NCBI GenBank assembly: GCA_001592805.2
Contig: CP051140.1
Coordinates: 621,501 to 685,500, forward strand
Direction of reading: 5' to 3'
Length of the DNA stretch: 64,000 bases
Source: Peltaster fructicola
Lineage: Eukaryota; Ascomycota; Dothideomycetes
Both the position numbers and the translations under genes were made by a program. This document shows, piece after piece, positions 8,692 to 20,100 of this stretch. The notes beneath the pieces were generated by a model that did no database searches, was not told where the DNA came from, and was given only the letters and a program-made list of their open reading frames with translations. Within the stretch, counting starts at the first letter, position 1; each line of letters begins with the position of its first letter.

Positions 8692-10236
8692 TTAACACAT
8701 GAACATCTTGCATGTGCTGACATTGACACGGCTCCATTTCCTGCCAAGCACGAGAGCAACAGCAAATTGAGCCGGCCAGTATATGTGATAGAGCCACCAT
8801 GCAGGCCATGGATCCCAAATCTCATACGTGCCATCCTTCCATCGAAGTCCATAGTGTAGGAACGTCATGAGATCGTGGACCAAAAGCTGGAGACTTGCGT
8901 CCTTTGCAGTCAACAATCGAGAGACGGGAAGGATGAGCTTGTTCACCAGATCATGACCGATCCAGTGGAAGCGTGCTGGCTTGTGTGGAAAGACAGGTTT
9001 CTGTGCGTTGCCATTGGTGAGCTGCTCGTGCTTCGTAGTCCCGGCTGGAGGACTTGTGGTGTTGTTCAGGATGCTTGTATAGGCTGCGGCCATTTCTGGC
9101 GTGTTGCCAAAGAGCACGACAGCTGTATGAGCACGAGGATTGCACTCGATAGGATACAGCTTGACTTGTCGAGTTGCATCACGCTTTGCAGCTTCGGCTT
9201 CTCCTGCTTCGACCATGAAGTCAAACGAGAGATGTCCAGTAAAGCTCTGCCCTCCAGCTGCGGCATATTCTTGCGTGAAGCGTAACATACTCTGACTCAA
9301 AGCAGATGTCTGTGGCAGTGCTTCGTAGTGCATCAGCAGCTCTGCGGAAGGACAGGAAACAAATGCCTTAACCTCGCCTTCGATCACCACAGCGTGTGTA
9401 CAGTACTCAGGGCCTGCGATGTATTGTTGTAGGATCCAAGGTCGTTCGGTAGAGACTTCGATTCTTGAGAGGTACTCTTTCGTGGCTGAAGGAGTGTCCA
9501 ACGGCAGTAGTGTCATATTTGCTCTCACGGAATCATCCGTACCAATATACTTCAGGATGTAACGCCTGTCCTTGCACCTTGACGGCTCGAGCAATGACAG
9601 TATTGCGGTCTTTGAGGTTACCGTGTGCGTGTCTGGAATTGCCAATCCGATCGATTTGGTATACTCCATGAACGAATGCTTCTCATGGAGCTTCTGCGTA
9701 GTGGGCACATCGAACTGGATAGCTCTGCACGATGTGAGTCCTTCGACCATCTCTTTTGCCATGCCATCCTCTATCGCAGACGCAACTCCTGAGCATGAAA
9801 CCCATAGGTCAACCTTCTCTTGCACGATAATATCGACCACGCTCTTAGCATATGCCAATGCTCCACTGCTTCCATGTGGCCTCTGCAACCGCATAAACTT
9901 CTTCAGTGCTATTGATGTTCGTCCACATGTGGTAGGTAGGAATGGCGTCTCGAAATCGGCTCCAATGACGGTATGTCCTGCTGCATAGAAGATCCTGGTC
10001 AGTGTGAGACCTTTGCTCATGCCCACACCTGTGACAAGGACAGTGCGAGGCCTGAAGCCAGGCGTCCTCAGCGCAGCTCTACGACTCTTTTCGGCAGCCG
10101 AAGAGATGAAAAGGGAGTAAAGCAGGCTAATGAAGAGAATGAATGTGTCGAGTGGTAGGAACACAAGACTGAGCAGTATTAGAGCAGCATTCTGAGCTGC
10201 ATGAGTCTCTTTCGAGGACTGCGCAGTCAAAGGCAT
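8692..10236 (-). CDS. ATP-grasp ligase of mycosporine biosynthesis (MysC-like)
   Basis: Single exon, 514 residues. An N-terminal hydrophobic stretch (about residues 17-46) should anchor it to a membrane. It is followed by a Rossmann-like pre-ATP-grasp domain (RTVLVTGVGMSKGLTLTRIF), a central lysine segment (RRYILKYIGTDDSVRAN), the lid-like QQYIAGPEYCTHAVV and the metal-binding ECNPRAH motif near residue 364, the ATP-grasp E-x-N signature. In cyanobacteria MysC couples an amino acid to 4-deoxygadusol; the fungal enzyme would join a glutamine- or serine-type amine to give a mono-substituted mycosporine. The family assignment rests on these motifs plus the neighbouring methyltransferase and cyclase. 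The substrate is inference. Confidence 0.82.
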   Translation of the reverse strand: MPLTAQSSKETHAAQNAALILLSLVFLPLDTFILFISLLYSLFISSAAEKSRRAALRTPGFRPRTVLVTGVGMSKGLTLTRIFYAAGHTVIGADFETPFLPTTCGRTSIALKKFMRLQRPHGSSGALAYAKSVVDIIVQEKVDLWVSCSGVASAIEDGMAKEMVEGLTSCRAIQFDVPTTQKLHEKHSFMEYTKSIGLAIPDTHTVTSKTAILSLLEPSRCKDRRYILKYIGTDDSVRANMTLLPLDTPSATKEYLSRIEVSTERPWILQQYIAGPEYCTHAVVIEGEVKAFVSCPSAELLMHYEALPQTSALSQSMLRFTQEYAAAGGQSFTGHLSFDFMVEAGEAEAAKRDATRQVKLYPIECNPRAHTAVVLFGNTPEMAAAYTSILNNTTSPPAGTTKHEQLTNGNAQKPVFPHKPARFHWIGHDLVNKLILPVSRLLTAKDASLQLLVHDLMTFLHYGLRWKDGTYEIWDPWPAWWLYHIYWPAQFAVALVLGRKWSRVNVSTCKMFMC

Positions 10237-10691
10237 ACCGCACTATGCTCATAGATGGCTAAGCTGTCTGCGAGCGGCGCGAGCGAGTCTGGGAGGAAAG
10301 ATGATAACATAGACTAGTGGAGTGTGTCCCAGCTACTGCATGCAGCAGTATGTCATGATATCCACACTGGTAATGCGGCTCAACCATCAGCAGTGTACTG
10401 TGAGAGAGTGCGCGATATGTGCCATTGCTGGGCGAATACTCCAGGTAGATACATGTACGCATCTGTAAAGCATGAGTTCTACATGTACGATAGAGAGTGC
10501 TGACGTCTGTGATTCCGCTTTGAGCACCTTCCTCGTCAGCTTTCTCTCTTTCACACCCGTAACTTTCATCACACCGCCATCAATAGAAATGCTTTTGTTC
10601 TTCATCTCGATCGTCTTCAGCGTGTCGGAGACGCCTTCATGGCCACTTCCTGCTCTCAACACCAGCTTGATGGTCTGTACAACGACCGACC
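10237..10691. other. Intergenic region between ATP-grasp ligase and O-methyltransferase
   Basis: 455 bp separating two minus-strand genes. It contains the 3' UTR of the methyltransferase and the ligase promoter. Open reading continues past the methyltransferase stop only in unspliced frames, and no separate gene is supported. Confidence 0.4.
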
Positions 10692-11659
10692 TCATGCCTC
10701 GATTCCTGTGCAACGAGTGATCTCGATACCATCCTAATTCATTGTCAGCATGACCATGACCATCGCCCTCACCCTCGACATCAATACTCACCGGATCTCC
10801 TGTAGGCTCAAAGCTGTTCACCAGCTCGCTCTGATACACAAGATTCGGATTGCCTCTTAGCGCTGCTACCTTCTCCTGTCCCTCACGCTTTGCATACTGA
10901 GCGACTTGACGTGCAGCGAATCTTGCATCTGGCGCATCACCACTGGATTCCTTCGATGCAGCAGTACGTTTCTGCTCAACACTGCTTCTGACATACTCAA
11001 GGTACGGTGGATTGCCAGGCGTGATAACATTATCCGCAGCCATCACGGTGCCAGGTCCCACGAGTTCCAGTTCTTCGCACAGCTTCAGGTCTGTCGTGTA
11101 TGCAGGCTTGTAGTGATCCAGAAAGACGAGATCGATATGCTTGAGCACTCCGCTTGCGTGCAGACGCTTGATCGAGGTATCGCTCGAGCCAATCTCAACC
11201 TTGACGACATCGTCCAGGCCTGCCAGTCGGACGAGGGATGCGATGACTGCACCAAACTCTGGGTTGCGCTCCAAACTGAAGTATCTCTTACCACCAGCCT
11301 TGCGAACAGCGTCGCCGAAGAGGATGCAAGAATATCCGACGTACCCTCCGAGCTCAACCTACCTTTGATCAGCCTCGAGCACAGCAGCAACTACAGGCGT
11401 GACAATCTACCATGGTCTCAGGCTTCACTGACGCGATCAGATCGGTCACAATCTTTCCCTTGTCCTCGCCAACGTTCATCAGGTATTTCTTCGTCCTTCC
11501 AAACTCGTCAATGGCTGCGAGCACTCTTGCAGGAGAACCTCGAATCTCATCGATATCTGCCTTGCCATAGACGAAGTGCAAGAGCTCGATCTCACGACCG
11601 TCGTCGAAGAATACATCTTCTTGTGCAGCATACGCTTTCTTCTCGTCGAATTGAGCCAT
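10692..11659 (-). CDS. SAM-dependent O-methyltransferase of mycosporine biosynthesis (MysB-like)
   Basis: Three exons on the minus strand: 11659-11411, 11358-10792 and 10733-10692, with introns of 52 and 58 bp. The product has 285 residues. It is of the catechol-O-methyltransferase type: the SAM-binding loop VELGGYVGYS is formed exactly across the first splice junction (residue 84 on), an acidic SLERNPEF strand follows, and DHYKPAY near residue 164 corresponds to the metal-binding Asp and catalytic Lys of COMT. The last short exon encodes DGIEITRCTGIEA. In the mycosporine route this enzyme methylates desmethyl-4-deoxygadusol to 4-deoxygadusol. It lies head-to-head with the cyclase and next to the ligase, which supports the pathway call. 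Confidence 0.85.
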
Positions 11660-12797
11660 CTCTCAGCACAGTTCTTCGATTGGCAACGAGCTCAACACAT
11701 CAATAACAGACATTGTCTCGCTAATGCTCGTGTCGCCGCGTTCGGCCTCAAAAATCCCGCGGAGATTTTGTCCGCTCGCATACCAGGTTCCACCAGTGTA
11801 GGACAGCTACATCAGAGAACACTCATTGCATCGTCATCAACTCACGTATGCGGCATGGATAGTTGGCAGAATTTTCGTCAATGCTTGGACACGTACATTT
11901 CGGAGATCCACACTCAGTTGCGACACAGCTGCCTTGCTACAGCTTCGAATATCCCGCGCCCCTCAATGGGCCCCTCATTGTGGCAAAGCAACAGAGAGTC
12001 AACAGCAGCATTACCTGAAGCGTACAGTGATAGCCTGCCCATGATGGGGTTCAAAACGAAGCGCTTGCTGCATGGTATCGAGCTGCGAAATACTGTCACT
12101 AGGCGCGGCCAGCCACCTTCACCTCGAGCATGAGAAATGCTTACCCTGATTCCACGGCATACAGATCTACTACGTCAATCCTCGAACGCAGTGGAATGCA
12201 TCTTAACACTAACACAATTGGACTAAAGTAGCGCGATCTAAGATCTCGCAGATGCTAACGTCTTTGTGGAGACAAGATCTGATACTCGGAGAGCTCTGAA
12301 TGGCGCCCTGAGCACTGCTTCTGTTCATCCTTACATCGCGCAATCCAGCTCGTGTCCTACCTGACAACCTGAATTCTTGGGACCGCCCAGCACTAGGCCC
12401 TGCAGATGTACACGGCTGCTTAGGCGATCTTCTCGGCCTGCCGCCAACGCTGCCGCAACCAGTCACTTGAAAGTCGATGAGCCGCGTTTCGCTCGCTGAG
12501 CTCTACCCATATCCAACAGGAGAACATCGAGCTTGGCAACATGCTCCACGCCATGCCTGTGTATCGCTTAGTCTGGCCACGACCACATCGAGTTGGTTTG
12601 CATTGGTCCATCCCATTCTAGCTCTCTCCGGCTAGAATTCGTTACATGCTGGTGGATTGTCCCGTGGCGACGATGATCCAATGCTTATAAGGTGAGCGCG
12701 TACGGACGTGAGGTTGTTTACTCTCTTGCTCGACCTTTTATTCCACAAGTTCACGTCTTCTATTTGGCACATTATCCCATCTTTTCGAAATTTCATC
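11660..12797. promoter_or_regulatory. Shared divergent promoter of methyltransferase and cyclase
   Basis: 1.14 kb between the two divergent start codons and long enough for co-regulation. On the cyclase side there is CCAAT at 12678-12682 followed by TTATAA at 12685-12690, about 110 bp before the ATG, and then a pyrimidine-rich leader. Two stress-element-like CCCCT sites lie at 11959-11975. No convincing gene is present. Confidence 0.5.
11958..11981 (+). promoter_or_regulatory. Two adjacent STRE-like sites (CCCCT direct repeat)
   Basis: A 12-bp unit GCCCCTCAATGG is followed directly by GCCCCTCATTGT, placing CCCCT cores at 11959-11963 and 11971-11975, about one helical turn apart. CCCCT/AGGGG is the established binding core for Msn2/4-type C2H2 stress regulators in fungi. 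The location inside the shared promoter suggests osmotic or oxidative stress control; binding is inference. Confidence 0.4.
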
Positions 12798-14387
12798 ATG
12801 TCTGACCTCCAGGCATCTGTCACCGAGACCAAGGCCGGTTTCCACGTTGAGGGATACGAGAAGATCGAGTACGACTTCACCTTCCTCGATGGCGTCTTCC
12901 ACAAGCAGAACAGCCAGTTGGCTGACTGCTTCACCCGCTGGAAGCGTTGCCTGGCTATTATGGACTTGAACATCTTCAACCTCTACGGCCAGCAGCTTCA
13001 AGACTACTTCGACCACCACGGTCTGGAGCTGAAGGTCCATAAGACCATGATTGGAGAGAAGGCCAAGTCCATGGAGACCCTCCTGTCCATCGTTGACTCT
13101 ATGAACGAATTCGGTATGCAAGCGAGGTCAAGGCGGCTGCAAATACATGCTAATGCAGGCAACCAGGAATCATTCGCAAGGAACCTGTACTCGTCGTTGG
13201 CGGCGGTCTTGTTACCGATGTTACTGGGTAGTACTTTTGCAGCCACCGCCAAAGATGACTTTAAGGCACTCTGGCTAATATCTCCTAAGCGGTGCCCTCC
13301 ACATCAGGATCTCTGCTAACTGTTGAAACAGATTTGCGTGTGCGGCTTACCGCAGAAACACCAACTACATCCGTGTTCCAACCACCGTCATCGGTCTCAT
13401 TGACGCCTCCGTGTCTATCAAGGTTGCAGTCAACTACGGCAACTACAAGAACCGTCTCGGTGCATACCACGCTCCACAGCATACTTTCCTCGACTTTAGC
13501 TTCTTGCGCACACTTCCAGAGGCTCAGATCCGCAATGGCTTTGCAGAGCTGATCAAGATCTCCAGCTGTGCTCATCTCCGTACTTTCGATCTCCTCGACA
13601 AGTACTGCGAGCAGCTGATTTCGCATGCCTTCGGTCGTGGTGACGGTGCTACTCAGGAGCTCAAAGATGCTGCTGACGAGATCAACCGATCCGGCATCTA
13701 CGAGATGTTGAAGCTCGAGACACCAAACCTCCACGAGATTGGTCTTGACAGAGTCATTGCATACGGCCACACGTATGTCGATAGCTTCTCCTCGAGCAAG
13801 CCTTTGCTAATACATTCAGATGGTCACCAATGCACGAGCTTGTCCCAGACGTCCCACTCCGTCACGGTCACGCCATTTCGATCGATATGGCATACTCCGC
13901 CACTCTCGCCAACCAGCGAGGTCTCCTCAGCGATGAGGAGCACAAGCGTATCCTCAACCTCTTTTCCCGAGCTGGCTTGTCCATGGACCACCACCAGTTC
14001 GACGAGCACATCCTCGACAAGGGTACCAAGGCCATTCTCCGCACACGTGATGGACTTCTGCGTGCTGCCGTGCCAAACCCACTTGGAAGCTGCACATTCT
14101 TGAATGATGTCAACGAGGAAGAGCTGTTCGCTGCACTGAAGAAGCACAAGGAGATCATGAAGAACTACCCACGAAACGGTGAGGGTCTGGAAGCATTTGT
14201 GGATGCTTCTGACACCGGATACACGCTCAACGACGTTCCAGTCGAGCAACAGTCAAAGGAGATCAGCGGCAAGCTTGCTTCCGCGGTCATCAACGACGAT
14301 GCCAACAAGGGTCTCAAGAACGGTTCACTCTCCCAAGACGGAGCCATTGCTGCACCAAAGGACGCCAAGGCAAACGCCGCCGCATGA
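12798..14387 (+). CDS. Sugar-phosphate cyclase, desmethyl-4-deoxygadusol synthase-like (MysA-like)
   Basis: Four exons (12798-13113, 13167-13227, 13332-13772, 13820-14387; introns 53, 104 and 47 bp) encode 461 residues. The protein belongs to the dehydroquinate-synthase superfamily: NAD-binding [12 protein letters not shown] (GGG at about 117) arises across a splice junction, then [30 protein letters not shown], the [10 protein letters not shown] helix with its metal ligand and [10 protein letters not shown] with another. Cyclases of this branch act on sedoheptulose 7-phosphate, not on the shikimate substrate DAHP. The C-terminus carries about 50 Ala/Lys-rich extra residues. It is divergent from the methyltransferase. 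The alternative, a 2-epi-5-epi-valiolone synthase, is less likely because both other mycosporine core genes are adjacent. Confidence 0.85.
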
Positions 14388-14593
14388 GGTGGTGATCTCT
14401 GACGGTTGGCTGTGACCATTCTTCACAAACTCCAAAAGCATTCTCGTTCGAAAGTGCAAACAAAGATGGCTGCACATGTGTTACGTCAAATATACAAGGC
14501 TATAAACTACTGTATGAGCAGAAATGCCAGATCCCAGCGCCGGTTGATGATTCGCTATGTTTCTGAACGCTCAAAATGCAATGCTGTTGTTCC

Positions 14594-16240
14594 TCACTTT
14601 CTGCCATCCCACGACCAGACTCTGTTGTCGTCGACGTTGACCCATTTGCCAGACTGTATCGCCTCTCGACCCATCATGACACCCAGGATCCTGCAAGCTG
14701 CACTGCTGACAGCGCAGACAACACTCTCCGATTGGCCAAGCACAGCGAGATCGAGCAGGTATCCTCGAGCGACGAGCTCACGCATACGTAGCGTCTCTTT
14801 CGAAGTCCCTCCTTGTGATAATTGTCCTTGCAGCAATCTCTGCTGTCGTGACCGTGTATCACCTAGAGAGTAGAAGAGACCAGTGTAGAAACCACCATCC
14901 CAGCCAGCATTTTCGTCAACATGCTTCACATATGCAGAGCCAGGCTCTCGAATTGGCTCTGCTGGTGATGTGCGGTCCAGTGCTAGCTTGGTGGCGAGCT
15001 GTATCCTTTCCTGGGTCTTCTTTAGATGATAAGGCGATGCAGCGAGGGTGAGCTCTGCTGAGTCTATGATGTCTGGGTCATCTGATGCCAAGAGAAGAAT
15101 GCCTTGTGAGTCGACCGCTGGGCCTAGCGAGGTCTTTGCAGCATCAGTGAACCTCTCCACAGGTAGGTAGTCCTGACTGAACTGGAGCTCAAACGGACGT
15201 AAATCACCTCGGCGGATGTGCATGCCAACGAGTGGCTGATGATGCTGGTTTGCGGAGGCCCTAAGCTGCTGAACGCGTTGTTCTGCATAGCTCGCATCGT
15301 CTCCAATCAAGTGAAAGGTGCTTTCGTATCCAGATCGAACGAGATCAAAGACTGCAGCGTCCTTCTTCCTGCCAGAAGGGAGTTGTCTCTTGAAGATGTC
15401 ATTAACATCCTCATCGAAGGTAGCTCTCGCAGTCGTAGGAGTTATAACCAGATGTTTGGCCTGGAGAGGACATGGGAGTAGATGCGATCTAGGAGGAGGT
15501 GCACATCCTGGTCGAGGAAGTGGCGTGAAGTAAGAGTCGTAACGGCCATAAGCCCAGGCAGAGTCATCAAGGAAGAATGCTCTTCCGTCCCGTTTAGCAT
15601 AGCCATAGCTCATCCAGAGGAGGAGGAGGGTCTTGCCAAAGCTGGCATCACCGTCCATGATGAATGTCAAGCTCTTCTGACATGTGCCTGGTGAGATATT
15701 AGTCGACGTGGATAATACTCCAGATGCTTCGACGGCGTCAACATCCATAAAGCTAGTGTCGTGGAAGGTGTCTCTTCCTGACGGTCGTAACAGCTGCTGT
15801 ACAGACCATTTTGTGCCTCGTAGACGCTTTGCATCCCGACAAAGATGTTGATACTCGGGTGTGGATAGCGGGAAGGAGTCATTAGGTGGTATGTAAATCG
15901 TCCATCGCTCTTTGCCAGCATCGTCTACGAATGGCAAACCACCAGCTTTATGTGGTATCGCCGCTGGTGAAATTGCTAGTGGCGACGACTCTACAGTTGT
16001 CGTTGAGCATTGCCAAAGGCTGAAACCTGTGAACAGGGAGATGCAGATTGCTGTAGCGAAGACGTAGAAGATGAAAGGGTTTCGTGGTTTTGGTTTGTGA
16101 TCGTCGGCCAGCAGATAGTCGCACTGTTCGAGATCCTTCTCGCTCAACGAGGTACGAGCAGATGTCGTCGCGGAGGTATCGGTGGATGAAGATGACGAGG
16201 TCGAAGCATTGGACAGATGAGTGTTACGCCTGCCACGCAT
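14594..16240 (-). CDS. Type II membrane glycosyltransferase, GT23 (FUT8)-like
   Basis: Intronless, 548 residues. A Ser/Thr-rich cytosolic tail is followed by one transmembrane anchor near residues 56-76 (FIFYVFATAICISLFTGF), as in Golgi glycosyltransferases. Near residue 340 lies VGMHIRRGD, the donor-binding H-x-R-R-G-D motif of alpha-1,6-fucosyltransferase-like enzymes, and the C-terminal SESVVCAVSSAACRILGVMMG matches the conserved second motif. Donor and acceptor are unknown; many ascomycetes carry such genes without core fucosylation. It converges with the cyclase, 206 bp apart. A role in glycosylating mycosporines would be speculation, since these enzymes usually face the Golgi lumen. Confidence 0.7.
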   Translation of the reverse strand: MRGRRNTHLSNASTSSSSSTDTSATTSARTSLSEKDLEQCDYLLADDHKPKPRNPFIFYVFATAICISLFTGFSLWQCSTTTVESSPLAISPAAIPHKAGGLPFVDDAGKERWTIYIPPNDSFPLSTPEYQHLCRDAKRLRGTKWSVQQLLRPSGRDTFHDTSFMDVDAVEASGVLSTSTNISPGTCQKSLTFIMDGDASFGKTLLLLWMSYGYAKRDGRAFFLDDSAWAYGRYDSYFTPLPRPGCAPPPRSHLLPCPLQAKHLVITPTTARATFDEDVNDIFKRQLPSGRKKDAAVFDLVRSGYESTFHLIGDDASYAEQRVQQLRASANQHHQPLVGMHIRRGDLRPFELQFSQDYLPVERFTDAAKTSLGPAVDSQGILLLASDDPDIIDSAELTLAASPYHLKKTQERIQLATKLALDRTSPAEPIREPGSAYVKHVDENAGWDGGFYTGLFYSLGDTRSRQQRLLQGQLSQGGTSKETLRMRELVARGYLLDLAVLGQSESVVCAVSSAACRILGVMMGREAIQSGKWVNVDDNRVWSWDGRK

Positions 16241-17192
16241 TTTCGAGGAGCGATAGGTTGGTTTGATCGTGGTTGGTGTCCGTCAACGGCTAAGAAGTGC
16301 AGCGCATATGCTCCATCAAGGAGTATTCCGGCTCGGTATACGATCGAAAGGATGATCAGCCGGAGGGTTGAAAATGCTATCTGGATACGAGAAAGACAAG
16401 GGTGGAGCACCAGCTCATGAGATGAAGACCAGCTTCATGAAGGTCGCAGGGCAGCGTGACCGATCTGGGCAGTCTGTGAAGTGGAAGTATAGCAAAGATA
16501 CAGGGAAAGTAGTGGTGTGGTGGAAAGAGAACAGGAGACCGGGTAATGAAGAGTTGAGATGTGTGGCACTTCTGAAACGCACTGATGAAGGTCAATCGAC
16601 CCTTCGATCTATGTGATATGTCAAATCCCCCCCCCCTTCCACGCACCGTCTAGAAGACTAGTATGCGATGATGAAATGGTGCACGACCACAAAGCACTCA
16701 CCAGGGTGATGCACTTTCGTATACCCACCCACAATCACACTCTCCCAGTCAGGGCGACTGCTGGTGCGCGGAGCCATCACCCGTGTCCTCGTTCCGGAAC
16801 AGTGAAATCGCAAGTGCTGCAGTCTGTCTGGCTGCTACGTCGGGGACTAGGATGAGTGCGGTCAAGATGAACACGCATGATGAAACACACTAGGAGGCGA
16901 AAAGCGATTGCTGACGTTTCGGCTCCTGCAAGTTCAGCAATGCTTGGCACGACATCCTTGTCCATGACTCAAGCTTTGGTCGCCACAGGGCCTCGTTCTT
17001 GCGCGAGTCTTTACACCAAAGGAACACAGGCAGCTCAAGCATTGAAACGAGCATCCAGTGGACAGTTCCTGGCATCTGACATTCATGCCTACTAGCAATG
17101 TACAAAGAAGATCGGCGAAGTAAGTAAATGTGTCATATTGTACATCACGATCTTGGGATATCCGTCACAGCCATTCACTAGAGCTTGTGCCC
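16241..17192. other. Intergenic region with a poly-C tract
   Basis: 952 bp with no supported gene. The left end is the promoter of the glycosyltransferase and the right end the 3' UTR of the kinesin. A run of ten C residues lies at 16627-16636. Short reading frames here lack family signals. Confidence 0.45.
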
Positions 17193-20100
17193 TCATTCAG
17201 CAGCAGCTTGAGCTTGCGTCTCAGCTCCAGCTTCTGCAGGATGCACTGGTTTTTCCATGACCGTGTCTCTCTTCACCCGAAGGCTGCCTCTTTCGCCGCG
17301 GATGACATGCCCGCTCTCGACCTTGTCCTGGATCATCTGGTCGAGCAGCATGGTCATCTCGTCCACACTTTTGCGCCGCACACGATCCTTGAGCTTGCTT
17401 TCGCCCAGCGTCGACGAGTCCTTGGAGTCCTCCGACAGCTCAGATATTGCTGGACTGAGGAGAGCCACAGGACTGAGCGGCTTCGTGAAGCTGCCGAGAC
17501 TGCTCCTACTGGCTGTGGATGGGTTGCTGCGGTGGCCGGCGCCGTTCACAAATCGTGAGCTTCTGGTGGATGCGCGGGAGCTGACACGAGGCGGCAGGAC
17601 AAACTCACTGTCCACCACACCATTGGACGTAGCCGGTCGTAGAGTGTCCTCGCTCTGATGGCTCTTTCTCTTATCGAGCATGTCTCGTTTGCGTGCAGCA
17701 CTTCGTAACGCCGTCACCATGCGCATCTGATCGTCCAGCTTCGCACGAAGCTCCTCAATCTCGCGGTCCTTTTCGGCAAGTGATAATTGCATTGAGCTCT
17801 CGTCTTGAAGGCCTGCACGGCTTGCATAGTTCATGCTGACCCTGCTGTGACTGGTGCGTCGGGCTTGGATGAGCCGCTTCTCCAGTGTGGCAATGTAGCG
17901 ATTCTTGTCTGCAAGATCTGCTTGCAACATGCGGTTCTGCTGTGCGAGACTGGCATGACCATCTTCGTCGGCTGCGGCAAATTCTTCCTCTTCTAGTGTG
18001 GTGTCTTCAGCATTCTGCGCATTCGTGACTGAGCCGCTCAGCAGCAAGCGCTTCAATGAAGGATCCGCAGAAGGAGGCACGTCCAGGGTGGCGGCACTTT
18101 CGCGTCGACTTTGTGTCTCAGACTGCAGACTGTCGCGGCTGCGTACACTGACTGGTCGACCAAACTCCAGCGCGCTGAGCGAACTCATCCTATTGAGTGG
18201 CATGCTTGCGCTCGAGAAGCGGCCAGAGTTTACACCGAGACTCTTCGACGAGAGGATCAAGCGGTTGAGATGACTGATACGCTCTTTGAGTGCAGTCCTT
18301 GCGAGCTGCATCTCCAGCATCTGCTCTTCATGTCGGACACGCTCCTGCCTCTCAAGCTCTTCCTCCTTCTTGCGGTCTTCTACCAGCTCGTCCTGTTGTT
18401 CGGCTTCGTCCTTGGCTTTGGTCTGCGAGTCCAGCTGGGCACGTAATTCCTGAATCTCCATACGATACCTGTCGAGCAGAGCCCTGCTACCAGCATCACC
18501 ACCGTTCGGATTGGATTCGTTGCGCTTCGCATGACTGACAATGTTGTTCTTCGCTCGAGAGGCAAACTTGAGTGTGTTCAGTGTTTCACCAACGTGAGAT
18601 GTTGCCTTGACCGCACTGGTTCCTGCCGACGAGAGCTGGATGGTGCACAGAATCGAGACGAGCGAGTTTCCAGACAGGGCAGGCTGCAACAGTCTGGTGA
18701 GCTTGCTGTCGCGATACGGCAAGTGTTTCGTGCCCGCAGCTGTCTTGCTGTCCTCTTTGTCCTTCTCTTTATCCTTCTCGTCATCGCCAGACAGTCTTGC
18801 AATAACGGTACCGAGTGTCAGCAAGGACTTGTTGATATGTGCACCCTCAGTACGTCGCTCTTTGTCCTCAGCTGCTCGCTCAGATCCAGCCAGATCGATC
18901 AGCGACAGAGTTGATACCAGAACCCCACCAGGCAGTATCCGATCCTGTCTCCTCGTCTCTTTATCGTAGTATGCGCCATGGTTGGGTGTTCGCTCTCTTG
19001 ATTCGACGACAATCTGCACGACCGCATGTGAACGAGAAGAGCGCGCGTTGAACTGTGTACTGCCTGTCCTCCTTGCGAGATCACCTCTTGCAATTACACG
19101 CAGCAATTGGTTCGGAGACTGTACGATCTCCTCCTTCAGTGGTGTCGCATAAACTCCACGCTTGCTGTCCTCGCGCAACTTGATCTCCTCCTGCTGCGTT
19201 TGCCCGGGCGTGCTCTGATTAAGCAAGTCGTAGATCTTCTCGTTGTAGATTTCCAGGTAGCTCACACGAAGCAAGAACTCGCGATTTGGGTTCTCGCGAA
19301 TGTAAGAAAAGATGTCGGTGATCGCCAGAGGAATAACACCAGGCGAGTTGGCTGTTCCTTGCATAGAGAAAGTCTTTCCAGTTCCAGTCATACCGTATGC
19401 GAATACCGTTCCATGGTAGCCTTCCATGACTCTTCGGACCAGTCGTTTCGCTGCATTATCGTATACGCGTGAGTTGTTATCGTGTGGGGAGAATACATTA
19501 TCTGGTTGAGGTGTCAGCATTTGCTCAGCGTTCATATTGTCCATCACACTCACCATAACGGTAGTCTCCTCCCTCTTTACCCTGATAGGAGATCAAGGAC
19601 CTTCTGCCATCGACCATCCATTCTCCCTCTGGCTTCGCGCCATCACCGGCGGTAGCGTCTGGGCGAACACGAACGCTGACCAGGACATTACCCTTTGCGC
19701 TGTCTTTTGCGCCAGAACTGCGCTTGGTCGAGAGTGAGTTCCTTCCTGTGATCGTCTCTTGACTCTTTGGTCGACCACGCTCGACGGCTGCACCATCGGT
19801 CTCCTCAAAGACCGTAGTTTCTGTATTATACGAGCCGCCAGCAGATGAACTGCGACTCTCGGGAGGAGATGGAAGATTGAGGTGGCTCTCAGACGCTCGT
19901 GGACTTGGGATCGCGCCAGAGGAGCTGTTAAGTAGCGTTGGTGACCTTCCGTACGGGCTGTTCAGACTAGCGACTGACGTTCGTGGACGCAAGCCATATC
20001 CAGAGCTTCTGCCAGACTTCGGTCTCCTCTCGCCTACTGATCTTGTAGATTCCCTTCTGACCTTCTGCTCCGCCGCAGCGATAGGATCTGATGCATTCTC

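Noticed and set aside
10387-10691. Extension of the methyltransferase frame past 10692
   Set aside because: A GTGAGT donor and TTAG acceptor join to the typical short last exon; the longer tail comes from reading through the intron.
12708-13121. Minus-strand frame opposite the cyclase
   Set aside because: It overlaps conserved cyclase exons and is Val/Glu-rich, as expected from antisense reading.
16627-16636. Poly-C tract as a functional element
   Set aside because: A ten-base homopolymer by itself has no specific support; it may also be poorly sequenced.
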